From NCBI GenBank assembly GCA_024803745.1, contig JANJXV010001717.1, forward strand, positions 20,069-84,068: 64,000 bases of DNA, read 5' to 3'. The stretch's first letter is position 1, and each line of letters starts with the position of its first letter. Below are positions 1-13,385 of the stretch, one piece after another. Both the position numbers and the translations under genes were made by a program. A model generated the notes under the pieces. It was not told the origin of the DNA. It saw only the letters and a program-made list of their open reading frames with translations, and did no database searches. The DNA comes from Megascapheus bottae. Taxonomy: Eukaryota; Chordata; Mammalia; Rodentia; Geomyidae.

Positions 1-3000
1 TTTATATTTTAGTCAAGTTTGCTTGTTGTTTGCAGTGGAAATATTGATCCTCAATGAGCAAGTACTTCACCAATATAAACAGAAATCAAGCTAAGCAAGT
101 TTCATGTTTTTGAACTGTTCTTTCTGTTTTGCTGGCTAATTTTATGATACAGAAATTTAGTTTTCTTGGGTTGACTCATAATTCTACAGAAGATCCTTCT
201 CCAGCACCTACCTACTCACTCTCCTATCTCTTCAACAGGGCAAACCCTACTTCCTTGAATAAAAGATTTCTTCCTGGTGTCTATCTTGCATGAAGAGTGT
301 ACAAGGATCATTTTATGTTCTATCCAGATGCTTATGATTGTTTCTACTTTGTTTAGAACCAAGGAACAAACTAGGAGATTGGTCTTAACTCTAAGGAGAA
401 GGATGAGTAAACCTCTTCTGTTCTTTTTCAAGCACCCTATTTTCTGTTCTATTTCAAAACCCTATGGTTAAAATCTGCAGGTTTGCTGCATCTTTCACTA
501 CTTTGAGTAGTAAGTGACACGTCTCGGTCTCGTGATGTTGTTTCCTGTATTTTCTGCTTTTGCTAGGATGCTGGTTCTTATTTTCAAGACTAGTGGTTCT
601 TTGCGAAGTATTGAGAAGTTGTGGATTTTTTCCTTCTCTACCCAGGACTTGGCAGAAGGAAGCCATACATTTGTTACTTTTTCATCTATTTTCTGCTTTA
701 GAAATGTAACTCCAATTACATTGTTCTGATTTAGTTTCTTTCCAAATATAACTGGAGTATGGCCATGGCATGTGTACCAGTTCCTCCTAGGATGTCTATT
801 TCAGCTTAATTCTTTTATCCCCCTCATTCCCTTATCAGTGAAACATAGAATTCTTACCATTGCTCCTGTGGATTTGGAGCATCTGGACTCGTGGGAACAG
901 CTAATTCCCTTCATGACCTCTTGCTTAAAACAGTTCCTTATTTAAACATTTCCTTCTATTATGCTCTTCTGTTCTGGGGTATCCAGAGTCCTTTTATTGT
1001 ACTCATCATTCCTCCCATCTAAATAACTTCCTCAAAAACCTGGCTGGTATCTCTCAGCTATTAGAATTGGTCAGCATTTCCCATTTTTTAAGAAAATAAA
1101 ATTATTTATGTGGTAATCTTATGTATGGATCATTATAAAATCTCATTATCTGTACCTTAAATAAGTAAAATGTATGCAGTTGTGGCAAGTGTTTCTTTCT
1201 TTGTCAATCTCCTTTCTCTTGAATTATCTTTAATTCATTTTGCGAAATTGCCTTTCTTTTACCTGGGCACTTTCCTCCCCTATTCTGAACAATGATAAAT
1301 ACATCCCAAATGCATGATCTTGAAAGTCAAGTTAAGCTGTGAAGACTTTTGAGTGCTGCTTTTAAAGATGAAGAGGAGGTTAAATGAGAACTTGTTAACT
1401 CTAGTTCCAGTACCCTGTTAGAATATGCAGTAGTTTGGATACCACAAAATACTTGAGTTTCTGTTTGTATTGCTATCCTATTTCTTTCCTGATTATGAGA
1501 CATCTATCACTAGCTAAGAAAGCTAATTTACCACTGATACTTTCCATTTTGCTTTTGTGGTTCTGTTACTCCCAGGTAGGGAAGATTGATAGAGGAGGAC
1601 AAAGGGAAACTGATATAAACAATACCAACAAGGAAAAAGACAGCTTTTCCTTTGATTTTTCTCACCTTTTGTACTCATATCATCTCTTTTTTTCTATATT
1701 CATTTAATTGTATTCTCTTTCTCCAAACTAGTTTTTAATACATTTGGTTCCAAAAATTCTCCCTTAACCCTTGCTAACCAATACTATTCAATCAAATGGG
1801 TCGTAAAGACTGTCTTGATTTCCATCATAATCTCGGCTACGTTAAAATCATAACTATCCCTAAAAATTCCCCTTTACATGTTTTCTGTACCATACAAACA
1901 TCCTTGTCTTTCTTATACAAATTTATCTGAAAATAACTACTTGTAAGTAAAGTCTCATACAAGTTTGTATCTCTTTTATGATATGAATTATGTCTTGGTT
2001 GCATTAAAATTCAACAAGAGTACTATTTTGAAACATGTAAGCAGAGGAACGTCTGTTTTGTGATTCTCAAATAAATGTTCAAATTTGTCATTGGAAAATT
2101 AAGGTTAGTATAATTATATTGTAACTGGGATTGAAAGTCTATAGCAAAGAACTAGTGTTAGTGGCCTCCAATCCTAAAACTTCACTCATCTCATTATCTA
2201 TTGATTCATACACAGTAGGCTTCTCATTGACACTGCTGACTTACAGGGACAGCAGTAAAAACATAACAGTAATTCAGAAGGAACCCGAGTTTTGTCAACT
2301 TAGCTACACATTTGTGTATCTTCTCCATGCTTTCTGATATGTTAAATTCTGAAGTATGGGGAACATGGTTTCAGTTACCTGACATAATAAAAATCTTAAC
2401 ATTACATGAGATTTAGTAGAACAGTCTAAATTCATTGGTATACTTTTATGTAAAATTGAATGGAAGCATGATTTTCTAGCAGCACGAGTATCAGCATGGA
2501 AATTAGTTAATTCATTTCTCATGCAATAGTATAACGATGACATATATACACAATTCTAATAGCTTGCTACAGTCAGAGGGTGAAAGGTCAAATTGTGACT
2601 GCTCCACTAATTCTCTCTGGTTGAAGTTCTCTTTATTTGCAACGCAACCATCATCTTCCTTCAGAAAGAGGAAACATGTGACCTTCCAATGTCATTTAAC
2701 CTCTCTCTGTTTGCTTACCTTGAAAATGATGTCAAAATACCCCAACTCCAGTGTGAGTCAGTGGACATTTTCCTCCTCACAGCTGCAGATGTTTTGTGTA
2801 AAGCAGTATGAGTTCTTTCAAGAATACTATAGTATAGTATAGAAATGTTTATTAGAAGTCATAGTGTGAGGTTAGTTATCTGACTCTAATCACAAGTAAT
2901 AAGACCTGCATCGATGCATTGTTCCCATGTGACTTGATACTTCCGCACAGTTCTAAGTATCTCTGACCTCAGAAGGCCTTTTCAGGAAGGATTGTCATTG

Positions 3001-6000
3001 GGCAGAAGTTTTAAATGTTTCAGAGGGAATACAATTGGAAAAGGTTTTGCTTGTTTTCTATTTGGCAGCTCTAGGATTTGCTTGCTAGGCAAACATTATT
3101 GCTGAACTTCTAGCCCTGGGAAGATTGTGAATCCTGCTCGGCCTGGTCTCTTTAGCCCTTTTGCTTTGTTATATTTAGGAGGCATTCTTATAGAAAGTAA
3201 CATTTTCTTTCTTACATTTAAATAACACAAATGTAAAAATGCCAGAAAACACTAATAGTTCTATTTTTTTCTGGGAGTTTGAAGTCCTTTATAATAGTTT
3301 TAGGAAGAAGATAGCTCTATTCCCAGATAACAGTTGTGAAGAAAACAGACGTGCTCTCACGTATGGAATGACTTGCGTGTGAGTTGTGGAGAGCGTATCA
3401 GAAGGAGCCTCTTCCTCACCTGGACGAGGTGTAGCCCAGTGGCCGTGGCCAGCAGTGCAGTGCAGTGCACACATCCCACTGGCCTTATGATCACCGGGTC
3501 TGAGTTGATTTGGGGTTTTCTCACTTGGCATATTACCATTGTTTTTGTGTATATTTAGTTGTAAGTTAGGGGAGTAGTGAGCCTTCTTTAGTTTCTTTCA
3601 GGAATTTTTTTCCCTTAAACTCAATGTATGTTTTAGGTGATGCTGAACCTACCTTTGGAATTCAGAGTTGGGCTCAGGGCCTTGTAACAGTCAGAGTGCA
3701 TCAGCATGCAATTGTCTCTATGCGTTTATATGCAATTACTGGAAAAACATACTAGGCTGGGAAATCTGGAGTACTGGTTAAAGGCTTTTTAAAGAATTGG
3801 CTTCCAAATAAAGTTATCATCATGAAAATATTTAAATATCCTTGGCAAACAGAAGCTCTGCATGTTTACTTGAAATATCACCTCTGCCTAGTAATATGAG
3901 GGAGAGAATGAGCAGGTGGGGTGTGGACACCTGAAAAACCAAAACACTCCCCTACAATTTCAGTTGTATAAATGATAAATATACACAAATACTAAAGTAA
4001 AACACATAATAACAATGCGAAAATACTCTCTATAATACTTTAGTTTGTAAAAAAAATACTGAACGCCACAGCGTAAGGTAAGAGTACACATTGACTTATG
4101 GAAATTTTGTGAGTATAAACATTTGCTGTGGTGTATGGCACTGAAGTGTTGAGGAAAATTGACTTGTATGAAATTTGTCTGAGTCAGTCTAAATCAGTAG
4201 CTGGACTTCGCTGTTACTATCTAGTGTTTGAGGGTAGCAATTGTGACAGTAGGTAACCACCTTCTACTAAATATTTTCTTTCAAAATGTTGCCACTCATT
4301 CAGTGAAAATTTACCGAGATGAATGTGTGGAGTGTACTCCTATCTGTTTATCTGACTAAGTATGTTTCTGTATATTCTTCTTTGTGATATCACAGAGGTT
4401 CCTACCTAATGCTAGACTTCCCCTTTATAATATCAGTATCAAGAATCTGTGTAGGAACACCTTGTAATTTGTAAGTAACATATATAAATAATAAATAAAA
4501 CATGTGAATAACACCAAAGCTAAATATTTTGGATCACATATGATTAAATGTTTCTGCCAATATCTTTGAGAATAGGAACTGCAAAATACATACTAATTTC
4601 TTTGAGTTCAGCCTTTGGTAATTTTTCTTCACCCTTGTCATTGCCAGAAAATTCTGGATGTGAAATACCCTTAGTTTAATTTTAAGTAGCTCTGTACCAA
4701 AAGGAACTCGATCATACTTACTGTATTATTTTAGTTAATATTCTGCTCAAAATGGCTACCCCTGGGTAAACAGAACAGCTTGAAAACTGCTACCCTAAAC
4801 TGCTGGGTTATCTCACCCTTCACACCTTTGCAGACACCTGAGTGGAGAGGTCATACAGCTTCTCAGCTATGTCAGTCCTGATGACCCCTGGCATGCAGAA
4901 TCCAGCTCCACAAATGGCCTTAAAATTACATTTTTGAGCATCTTATAATAGAACTGTTAACATATTAACAATCTGTTAGCAGTCTGGATTGTCATGAGCA
5001 AGAACCCACGTACAGTATGAGCCATCATTTATTTTTGGTCCCACCAGGAAAGTACAACATTTATTTTCATAAACTAAGGCAATATAAAAAGCAAGTTGAG
5101 ATGCACCAAATGGAGTACTGAGAAACAATAAAATGTTGTTGACTCTTTAGTGGACAGAGGACAGCCAGGAGACAGGAAACTTGTTCTTTTACACAACAAG
5201 GCAAGCTATTCACTTGTCACTCTGGGAGAGTCTGAATTACTCCATTTGATTTTTCCTTAACCAGGGGTTGCTTGTTTCTGTAATTTATAATTCACAAGTA
5301 TTGTTTTCCAGAGAGATGCTCTGTTGGAAACATGTCATAGTAGTCTCTTAGCTAACTGAGAAACATTGAGCTACTTTGATTCTCTTTTGGGGATAGAGAA
5401 CTATGAATCTACACTTACAATGTGCAATTCTTTTCAGTTGGAGAAGAATGAATGTCTATATAACAAAGGAAAATGGAACAGTCCTTGTAGAAAATAACTT
5501 TACTTACCTTAACTTTGGCAACTGATAATTTGCAAGGACGGAAGCTAAGAATCTTATTATACATAGTATGCATTAATCTTATCGAAGTGACTTTTATATT
5601 TAATCTTTGGATTTCATAATTTTTCTTTCAGTCTTGGTGTTTTCATGTGGAAACACTGGCTTGAAGTCATTGAATAGACTTTATTTTTGCATAAACACTG
5701 CATATTTTCACTTTTTCCCAAGCCCCCAAATCATGGAATTCTGCAAACTAGTCTTCACAGTGGGAAGGGCTTCCTGCCACCTGGCTCCCTGGGGAGACAA
5801 GACTCCTTCATGTAAGGGGGGGGATTACAACTGTAGAGGATTCCTGCGCTGTTAATCCAGTTTTCTGTCTTATTCACACTTTTTAGCAAAAAAAAATTAT
5901 CAAATCAGCTACTCTTCACTTTCTTCTGGAAAGTGTCCCTTTTTGCAGACATCATTAACATTGACATGTCCACATAAGCATACTCGTCCTTTTTGTTATT

Positions 6001-6139
6001 CTCCCTCCTTGCCATCCCAAACCCTTCCCTGCCATCCCAAACCAATCACAGAAAGCCACATTTTTCATGTACATACATGTGCATAGAGTATTCTGACACT
6101 TTTAATTTTATCTTAATGATCTTAATGAGGTATTTTAAC
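1..6139. other. Unique AT-rich DNA, no supported gene
   Basis: I see no coding exon, RNA gene or clearly classifiable repeat here. Open frames are under about 100 codons, lack protein-like composition and match no family I recognise. Small low-complexity spots occur, such as a short GCAGT repeat near 3452-3468 and a G run near 5815. Divergent old repeats could be hidden, since these are hard to see by eye. Confidence 0.6.
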
Positions 6140-6625
6140 CTCATTCAGGTTGACCCATTTATTTGTTTCTTAAGTTATAAAATAGTAATTGAATGTCTGC
6201 CAGGTGCCAAACAACTATTTCAGAGATTCAGAAGTGAACAGACACAGATAAAAGGAGATTCCTGCCCTCATGAAAACAAAAATTAAAAGATGAATGTGGT
6301 ATACATATTTATAGATAGACATAGGTATGTTCATAATCAAATAAGTTACCTAGGTTATAGAGCAACAGGTGAAAAAGAGAGCATAGGGAATTTTTAAAAG
6401 GATGAATCAGGGGAGGTTTCAGCAAACAATGTCACATTTGATGAAAGGCCAAGCTGTTGTCAGGAATGGAATTGTTACAAGGATATCAAATACTTTGAGT
6501 GTGAATGTTCCCAGCAGAGGAAATGGTAGACTCAAAATGCTTTAGGTCTATTTCAAGACAGTGAAGTTGTCAATACTGCTAGAGTACAGTGACTCAGAGA
6601 AGAAACAAAAAGAGATAAGGTGTCA
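6140..6625 (+). repeat. Ancient mammalian-wide interspersed repeat
   Basis: The segment follows a pattern common in mammalian genomes: a 'gaatgtctgccaggtgcc' start, then 'cctgccctcatgaa', then a 'gtcacatttgatgaaaggcc' middle and a 'cccagcagaggaaatgg' region further on. The order and spacing fit one old, diverged element, but I cannot name the family with certainty. A second probable copy is at 53065-53340 and a partial one at about 12040-12200. It is non-coding. Confidence 0.5.
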
Positions 6626-6634
6626 GTCAGTTGG

Positions 6635-6716
6635 TCACTGCTGTGATAAGTACCTGAGACAAACAATTTGAATGGAAGAAGGCTGGACTTTTCACTTACA
6701 GTTTGGGAGGTAACAA
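6635..6716 (+). repeat. Fragment of a rodent DNA-transposon-like repeat
   Basis: The motifs 'gctgtgataagtacctgaga' and 'acttacagtttgggaggt' match the left end of a common rodent element, probably URR1-type, a non-autonomous hAT-like DNA transposon. The assignment is from memory. A longer relative lies at 12885-13385. Only the left end is present. Confidence 0.4.
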
Positions 6717-9265
6717 AAAAGATTTTACAGTTCTTTTCCTAACATGATCTTTTTCTTTACTGCATCATTGTAGAGGATAATGTATTTGAGTTGAGTGTTT
6801 TTTCAGATGTAGAATTGGCCTATTTTTTGATTTTCATTTTCACTCCTTTCTTCAGTCTTTTTGGCCTCCAGTCATTGCCTATGATCTCCCCTTTCCTGAG
6901 AACTTGGCCTAAGTTCTCCTCAGTGATTTCCTCCATTTTGAAATCCTCCCAGTGAGTTCTGGTTCACTCTTTCAAAGTCTACACTTTGTTCTCTTCTGAG
7001 GTTCTCACAAGCAGGTTTGATTCTTTCTCCCTCAGGTCTGGCATAACCTTTCTATTGATCTTCTGTTACCTAAAATTTAATGTCTTCATGTACTCCTATT
7101 GAAGTTACATTCATGTTCATGTCTTTCGCATTATAAATAGAAATTCCCAGGGGAAGGGGCAGTTCCTGATAATTTGCCTTCCATCTTTCGTGTACATTAA
7201 AACCATCTTTTACAGATAGTAAACATTAAAAATTCAGCTATAGAAAGGAAATTATTTTTAAACAGTTGGAAAACATAATGACTGCTCTCCTGAGGTTCCC
7301 TGCAGTTATAAAGAAGAGTCATACTGTTATCAGCAATTCCCTTGGTAACTTTCTCAAGTTGAGGGAACTGAGGGAAAATCTCGGAACCTGATGCTATAAT
7401 GAGGGACATAGTACTTTGGAATTTTCTGTCTTTTACCTTCCCAGGACCACATCCATCTACTTTGATGTTGCACTAAGCAGTCAGAGATTTTGGCAGCTTC
7501 ATGTGTATCATGCAAATATCTTTTTATCCAATCATATGAGAATCTGATGATTACAGGGTATGAAACCTGGAACATTTATCAAGTGTTGCCATAACCCTAA
7601 TTAGAAATGTTCATAGGGGTATAGAGAGAGGCATTCTGGAAACTAAGATATTCATCCACTTCCTCTGCCAAATGCTAGTCATATTCTTGGTATGTATTCA
7701 AAAAACAAGTACTTCAGAATTTGATAGAGTACTTATACGCTAGCAGGAAAACAAAGCATTGATAATGGTTTTAACAATATTTGTTTTTATTAAGTAATTG
7801 TAGGAAGAAGTTTCAATCCCCAAAGTTAGGTTATGAATTCAGTGTGTTAGTCAGTGTTTTCCTGATAAATGTTTTAAGAAAGGGGGTTGTGTTGAGATGA
7901 GAGAGAGACAGAGAGAGACATCAGAAGCAAGGTTTACTTGGGTTTGTCTTATGTATGTATGTGTGTATGTAAATGAGAACTTGTAAAACTAATATGTTCT
8001 AAAATGGTTAAAAATAACCCTAAAATTCCAGAATAATGTTACTAATAGAAGGTAGATTGACAGTATTCATAATTACTGGGGTCCAGTATAACAGTAATAC
8101 ATGAGGCTTGCACAATTGATTTTTATTAATAAAATAATGTAAATTTACAGTTACTATAAAAATTATCATTGTATGTCATTCTATTTTCATTTGAAAAAAT
8201 TTAAGACACATTAGAGACATGCTATGATGATGGACAGAGGTGGCACTAAGGCTCATGGAATCAGCAGAAGTAGGCGAGAATGACAGAGCTCAGCGATTCC
8301 TGAGCTCTGGGGCCCTAGAGGCCTGAGTGGGTAGTGGCAATTTCCCCACAAAAGTACTCTGAGCACAAAATCAGAAGTGCTTTGCAACTCAGTCCTATCA
8401 GATTTCAAGACGAATACATATTTTTGACCAAATGGCATTTACTTTAAAATGGGAACTGGTGGCATTTGAAAAAAAGAGCAGCCATTGCTCTTTATGCCAG
8501 ACATAATAGTTATTTAATGCTGACCTCATGGAGACAGACAAGTGTAGGGAGAGCAGTTTTTATTTTGAGTGATCCAGAGTGCATGTGTGCGTGTCAGATG
8601 GGACTTGAACTGTGGAGGCTCTGTGGGGCCGCCAATCTGAAAACACAGTGACCTGAACTGGCCACATCAGTAATGGTTTCCCCATGATTCACACATTGCT
8701 GCTGGAATTCTTCTTTTTTTTTCTGTCAACACCAAGACGACTTGGTGTAGCGATTATTATTTGCATCCCTCACACACATATTCTTTCTGCACTATATTAT
8801 GGTTTGGGTGGGAAAAAAAAGAAGAAAATAAAGATTGCACATCAAATAGTTGACTTCTCTGATTGAAGTTTTAAAAACTGATGGGATGATTCATGAACTC
8901 TGTCCCTGAAAACAGAAGCAAACAACACTCTCCAGCTGGAGTTGATAGACTATCTATGCTGTTCTGCTCTTAGATTTCTACGCCATGGCTCATCCACCCC
9001 TTCATCACAGTCTCTTAGGTGTGTTACCTTTTCCTGCAGAATCTTGTTGTACTTTAGTCATCAGGGATTTCATAAGTTTGTGAAGGGTGCCTTGATATTG
9101 AAATGAAATTCTGACTGATTAAAAATAAGTATAAGCACTTTACTAAAATGTTTCTTAATGTTTTTCAAGCTGTTTGATAGGTAAATCCTCATATTTTATT
9201 GTCTGCATCGCCATTAGTTGATTTTTCCTAGCATAAGTCCAACAAATGAACTCTGAAACAAATGT
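6717..9265. other. Unique DNA, no supported gene
   Basis: No gene or clear repeat family is visible. Minor low-complexity tracts occur: a GAGA-type purine run at about 7896-7920 and a TATG/TGTG run at about 7951-7970. Confidence 0.55.
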
Positions 9266-9578
9266 CTTTCACATGTCTTGGTACCCGTTTCCCTCCCCCC
9301 CCACACCCCCCACCCGTCTTGGTTTTCCCCCCTTCCCTATCAAATTTCAAATATCCAAATACAAATAAATTCAATATATCAGATAACAAAGTGAGATACT
9401 ATACCAATATGAGATAACCAAGGGACAGCAAAGGAGATGAGAGACAACATAGTACATTAAGGACAACAATCATTCATTATATGGCTTTTGTTTCACCATC
9501 CTGGAGGTCCTTTCAATAAGCTTCACATTATATGTCCTTATGTATCAAGATTTTGCTCTATTGCAAATCTTTTAGACT
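9266..9578 (-). mobile_element. L1 3' UTR fragment, truncated at both ends
   Basis: This is the reverse complement of the lineage-specific L1 3' UTR, including the C-rich (G-rich in sense) block at about 9290-9330 and the 'gggacagcaaaggagatgag' segment. It starts inside the 3' UTR, so the terminal stretch and poly(A) seen in other copies are missing. It also stops before the ORF2 end. It shares the variant 'cttcacattatatgtcc' with the copy at 17570-17946, where other copies read 'cttcatactatatggcc'. Confidence 0.8.
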
Positions 9579-10407
9579 GCGCGTATATTTTCATTATGGT
9601 CTTTTTTGTTATTTCATCAGAATTAGCAGTGCAAACTTCAATTGTTCTTAAGGGCTGAATGGACAATATTGTTAAAAATGTTTTCTATATTTTTAATTTA
9701 TTTTGGACGTTGATCAAGTCTGACCCAGATACAAGAACTGGAGTGCTTTAGCACTCCAGGACTTGGGCATGATGGGTAGGTAACATTAATCACTTTTTGG
9801 GTCCCATCCAGTAGATAACTGTTTAGTGTTACCAGTTTCTCCAGGCTCTTAAAATATCATTTAATTATCAAATTTGCTATGATATAGGCACTTTTAGTTA
9901 GATTGTATGGAAAGTTGATCAAAAATAGGGTTAATTCACTAAGCCAGAGCGCAACCCATCACTTCCATTTCCAACTGGAACCAACTATAGATAGAAGAAA
10001 ATTACAAATTAGTGAGTTATGTTATTACTAATCACGTGGGTAATATTGAAAGTAGAAAACAAAAGAAAGCTATCATGGTTAGATTCATTTTGGCTTATAT
10101 TTTTCCTTGGTTACTCCAAAAGGGTGCTAAGCTTTCCTTGGTGCTTTCCAGTGTTAATCCTGTACTTGTGACTGAAACCTTATTGGAAACAGTCATAGCA
10201 GATGCAGTTAGCATGAGATGATTACCAATGACTGTGAGCCATCAATCTAAGGACTGGATATCTTTTTAGAGAAGGGAGAAGGACAGTTGGACATAGGAAT
10301 CCTGAGGGAAGAGAACCATATAAAGATGGACACAGAAATGAGTGAGGAAGCTCCAAGGAGAATTGCCAGATAGATATACCAAGAAAAATGTGTTTCCAGG
10401 CCTCTTA

Positions 10408-10460
<53 letters not shown>

Positions 10461-12039
10461 TTATATTTAGGTAGTGGAGTATTGATACACACTGTGAAAG
10501 AAAGAATGGACGCTAAGGATGAATATTCACCATGTGCTAGTAGGCAGGAAGTTTTGACTTTTCTTGGGTGCAAAATTTAAGCTGCAGTGTGAATGATGAA
10601 AAGTAGTGACACCAAAGAATGGCAGAATTGTGATTCTGCTTTCTGGGCTGAGAGATAATATTCATAGCATTAAGTATAAAGTTTGAACTTTTTCACACTC
10701 TGAACTTTGGAGTTGAAGTGTGCTCAACATGTGCATAATAGGACATGGCAGGAGAAGGAACGTGAGTGAAGGAGGTGAGTTTATACTTAGTTGTTGAGAA
10801 AATGCCAAATACTGTCTGGACTTACATGCTACATTCTGCTTCATGACAGTAGAGAAAAGTGAATCTTATAAAGCCAGGCTTCTATTCCAGGACTATAGTT
10901 CTACAGAATCAACAAGTAGGGGAGGTAGGAAAGGAAACCCAAGGTATACAATACCAGATATTGTGCTCTGTTCATTATACTGTACTATTTCTTATCAATA
11001 AATCACTGTTAAATAAAGGAATATGTAAGTTGGTGAAACTTGGTGAATATGAACATTTAAAACATCTTACTTTAAAATAAATTGGATATTTTATCTTGAA
11101 AACTCTTGTTTGGACAGTTATATAGATTCTCAATGGATATAGTTTTATCTTGAATTGGAAATGCCCCTTCTGTTTCCCTAAGACCTGTGCATCACAAACC
11201 AGTATTTTCAGGCCTCGGATGATCAGAAGCTCAGAGTTTAAATCTGGGTAGTTATGAGATTTTTAATCTTACCCAGTATAGGATTTCAAATGAAGAAACT
11301 AAAATGTGTTTTAATTTGAGACAAGTTTGGTGGCATTTTATACTTCAGTGGGTTCTAAATTGCAAGACCCTTTTCACCTTCTACCACTGGTTCCTCTGTT
11401 CACCTGCCTGGAGAAACAAGTGTCATATAAAGTGATGGCAGAACCATCTGTTTCTGTCATTTTGACTGCACATCAGTTTCATTGCATATATGTAAATGCT
11501 TGAAGTTCTTTACAAAAGAACTCTGTGATATTATTGATTTTATGAGTTGTGATGTTTTTTGAGGTCTTGCTTTAAGTAGCAAGTAAGCTTTGAGTGCAGT
11601 TCATGAAGAACACCTATTTACTCATTTTAGGGTTAAACCAAAGCCAGTTTCTAGAAAGATGGTGAATATCTTTTTGATGTCGGAGCTCTCGAACAGGGTC
11701 AGAAAATCGTATCAAAATTAGGTCAAACATAAGGTTACTGGTGTGAGAAAACCATCCTAAGTAGAAAGAAGAGAAACTTAGAAGAAATGGGATCCATAAC
11801 GAATTGTTAATGATATCACAGTGGGAATCATAACCAAGGAGTAGAAGAGTATATGATGATGGGAATAATTCATTAGGTGAATAGAAAAGATTATAAAGAA
11901 TCTTTTACCATTTGAATATTACTATATAAATGTCCACACATATGCATAGATGGTGATTTTGAAATTTAGAAGTTTAATTAGCTAGCTCAGAGACTTAAGT
12001 TTCTGTTTCCTGGTTCAGGAGAAATTTTGGCCTATTATT
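9579..12039. other. Unique DNA with one microsatellite
   Basis: No coding exon or clear dispersed repeat is recognisable apart from the dinucleotide repeat listed separately. Open frames here are short and composition-driven. Two of them exist only because they run through the CA repeat. Confidence 0.5.
10409..10456. repeat. (AC)24 microsatellite
   Basis: An uninterrupted AC dinucleotide run of 48 bases. It is probably length-polymorphic. The cysteine/valine-rich frames read through it on the minus strand are artefacts. Confidence 0.98.
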
Positions 12040-12204
12040 GGATGAAATAGAGAGCTACTGAAGATTACTGAGTAGAAGAGTTGAATGACAATGGAAAATT
12101 TTATTTGTGTAAAGAAATAAAAGAATCATTAAGATCTGAAAGTTGAGTCAGAGTGTGCCTCTGAGATAATATCAATGAAGTATTGCAAACAGTGGTAAAG
12201 AAAA
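12040..12204 (+). repeat. Possible fragment of old mammalian-wide repeat
   Basis: The pattern 'gagctactgaagattactga' followed by 'agagttgaatgacaatgg' and a T-rich stretch resembles the distal part of the element seen at 6140-6625. The match is diverged and short, so the call is weak. Confidence 0.3.
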
Positions 12205-12862
12205 TATCTAGATAGCACTATTTACTATAGCAAAGATATGGAAGCAACCCAGATGCCCCTCAGTTGATGAGTGGATCCACAAGATGTGGAATTTATACAC
12301 AATGGAATTCTAGGCTGCTGTCAGAAAGACTGACATTGCCCCATCTGTAAGGATATGGAAAGACTTAGAAAAATCATATTAAGTGAAGTAAGCCAGACTC
12401 AAAGGAACATAGGCTCAATGGTTTTCCTCATTTGTCATAATCAGTAGATACCTTGGGCTCTCCTAGCAGAGATTTCCAATAGAGCAAAACCTAGATACAC
12501 AAGGTCACATAGTATGACACTACATGAAAGGACCTCCAGGATATAGAAACACAAGCCATATAATGAGTGATTGTTGTCTTTAATGTACTATGTTATCTCT
12601 CATCTCTTTTGCTGTCCCTCTGCTATCTTATATTGTTAAAGTATTTCACCTTGTTATCGGATATAGTGTATATATGCTTATTTAGTTATTTGAAATCGGA
12701 TAGATAAGGAAGCAGGGAAAACAAGATGAGGGGCAGGGGTGGGGAGAGGGAAATGGGGACCAAGACATGAGAAAGGGTATCAATGTTTGTGAAGTATTGC
12801 ATCTTCTATCTGGTGAATATAATGTAACCCTTCTATTAATCACAATAAAAATGTATGAAAAA
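12205..12862 (+). mobile_element. 5'-truncated L1, ORF2 end plus 3' UTR
   Basis: The segment starts inside the ORF2 C-terminal region ('agcactatttactatagcaa'), reaches the ORF2 stop TAG at 12445-12447, and continues through a 3' UTR of about 410 bases with a G-rich tract near 12715-12760. It ends at 'aataaaaatgtatgaaaaaa'. The 5' truncation is typical of target-primed reverse transcription. The reading frame is damaged, so no protein is expected. Confidence 0.88.
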
Positions 12863-12884
12863 ATAGCTAGTAAATGAATGTGCT

Positions 12885-13385
12885 AGCCTTCTAGCTCCAT
12901 GGCAAAATACCTAAGAAAATCAGCTTAACGGTGGCAACATTTGTTTTGGGATATAGTTTCAGTCTGCTTTGGGGAGAAGCAGAACATCATGGTAGCAGGA
13001 ATATGTGGAGGAGGAAGCCATTTATTCACGTTAAGTAGGCAGGAGAGAGAGAGAGAAGAGAAAAAGGAGAGAAGTGGAAGAAGGAGAAAGAGAATTGAAG
13101 ACTGGAGAGCAGAGATAGAAGAGAAATAGGAGAGAGAAGAGAGCAGAACAAACATCATTTACAAGGACACATTTCAGGGATGCATTTAACAACCTTAAGT
13201 CCCAGCTCAAATTGGAAAGTTTTTATCCCTTCCCAATAGCTCATCAAATTATGGACACATGAGTAGGTTGATCCTTTGGTGAGAACAAAGTTTTCATGAT
13301 CCCACCACTTTGTAAAAAGCATATCAGCAGGCAATCGAATCTTTAGCATATAGCTTTGGGGCAACATTTTAGATACCAGCCATAA
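12885..13385 (+). mobile_element. Rodent DNA-transposon-like repeat (URR1-type?)
   Basis: Landmarks in order are 'catggcaaaatacctaagaa', 'gaagcagaacatcatggtag', a purine tract, 'tgagtaggttgatcctttgg', 'catgatcccaccactt' and a terminal 'gccataac'. This order is familiar from a common rodent non-coding element that I recall as a URR1-type hAT relative, though the family name is uncertain. There is no transposase frame, so it would be non-autonomous. Confidence 0.5.
13033..13146 (+). repeat. Purine-rich GA/GGA tract
   Basis: About 110 bases of almost pure purine on the plus strand, made of GAGA, GGAGAAAG and AGAGAAG blocks. It sits inside the DNA-transposon-like repeat and is probably an expanded internal low-complexity segment. 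The overlapping E/R-rich and S/L-rich frames are artefacts of this composition. Confidence 0.9.

Noticed and set aside
10247..10573. Frames with long cysteine/valine alternation
   Set aside because: They are translations of the (AC)24 microsatellite.
12925..13158. Frames rich in S/L or E/R on opposite strands
   Set aside because: They read through the GA-rich purine tract in a dispersed repeat.
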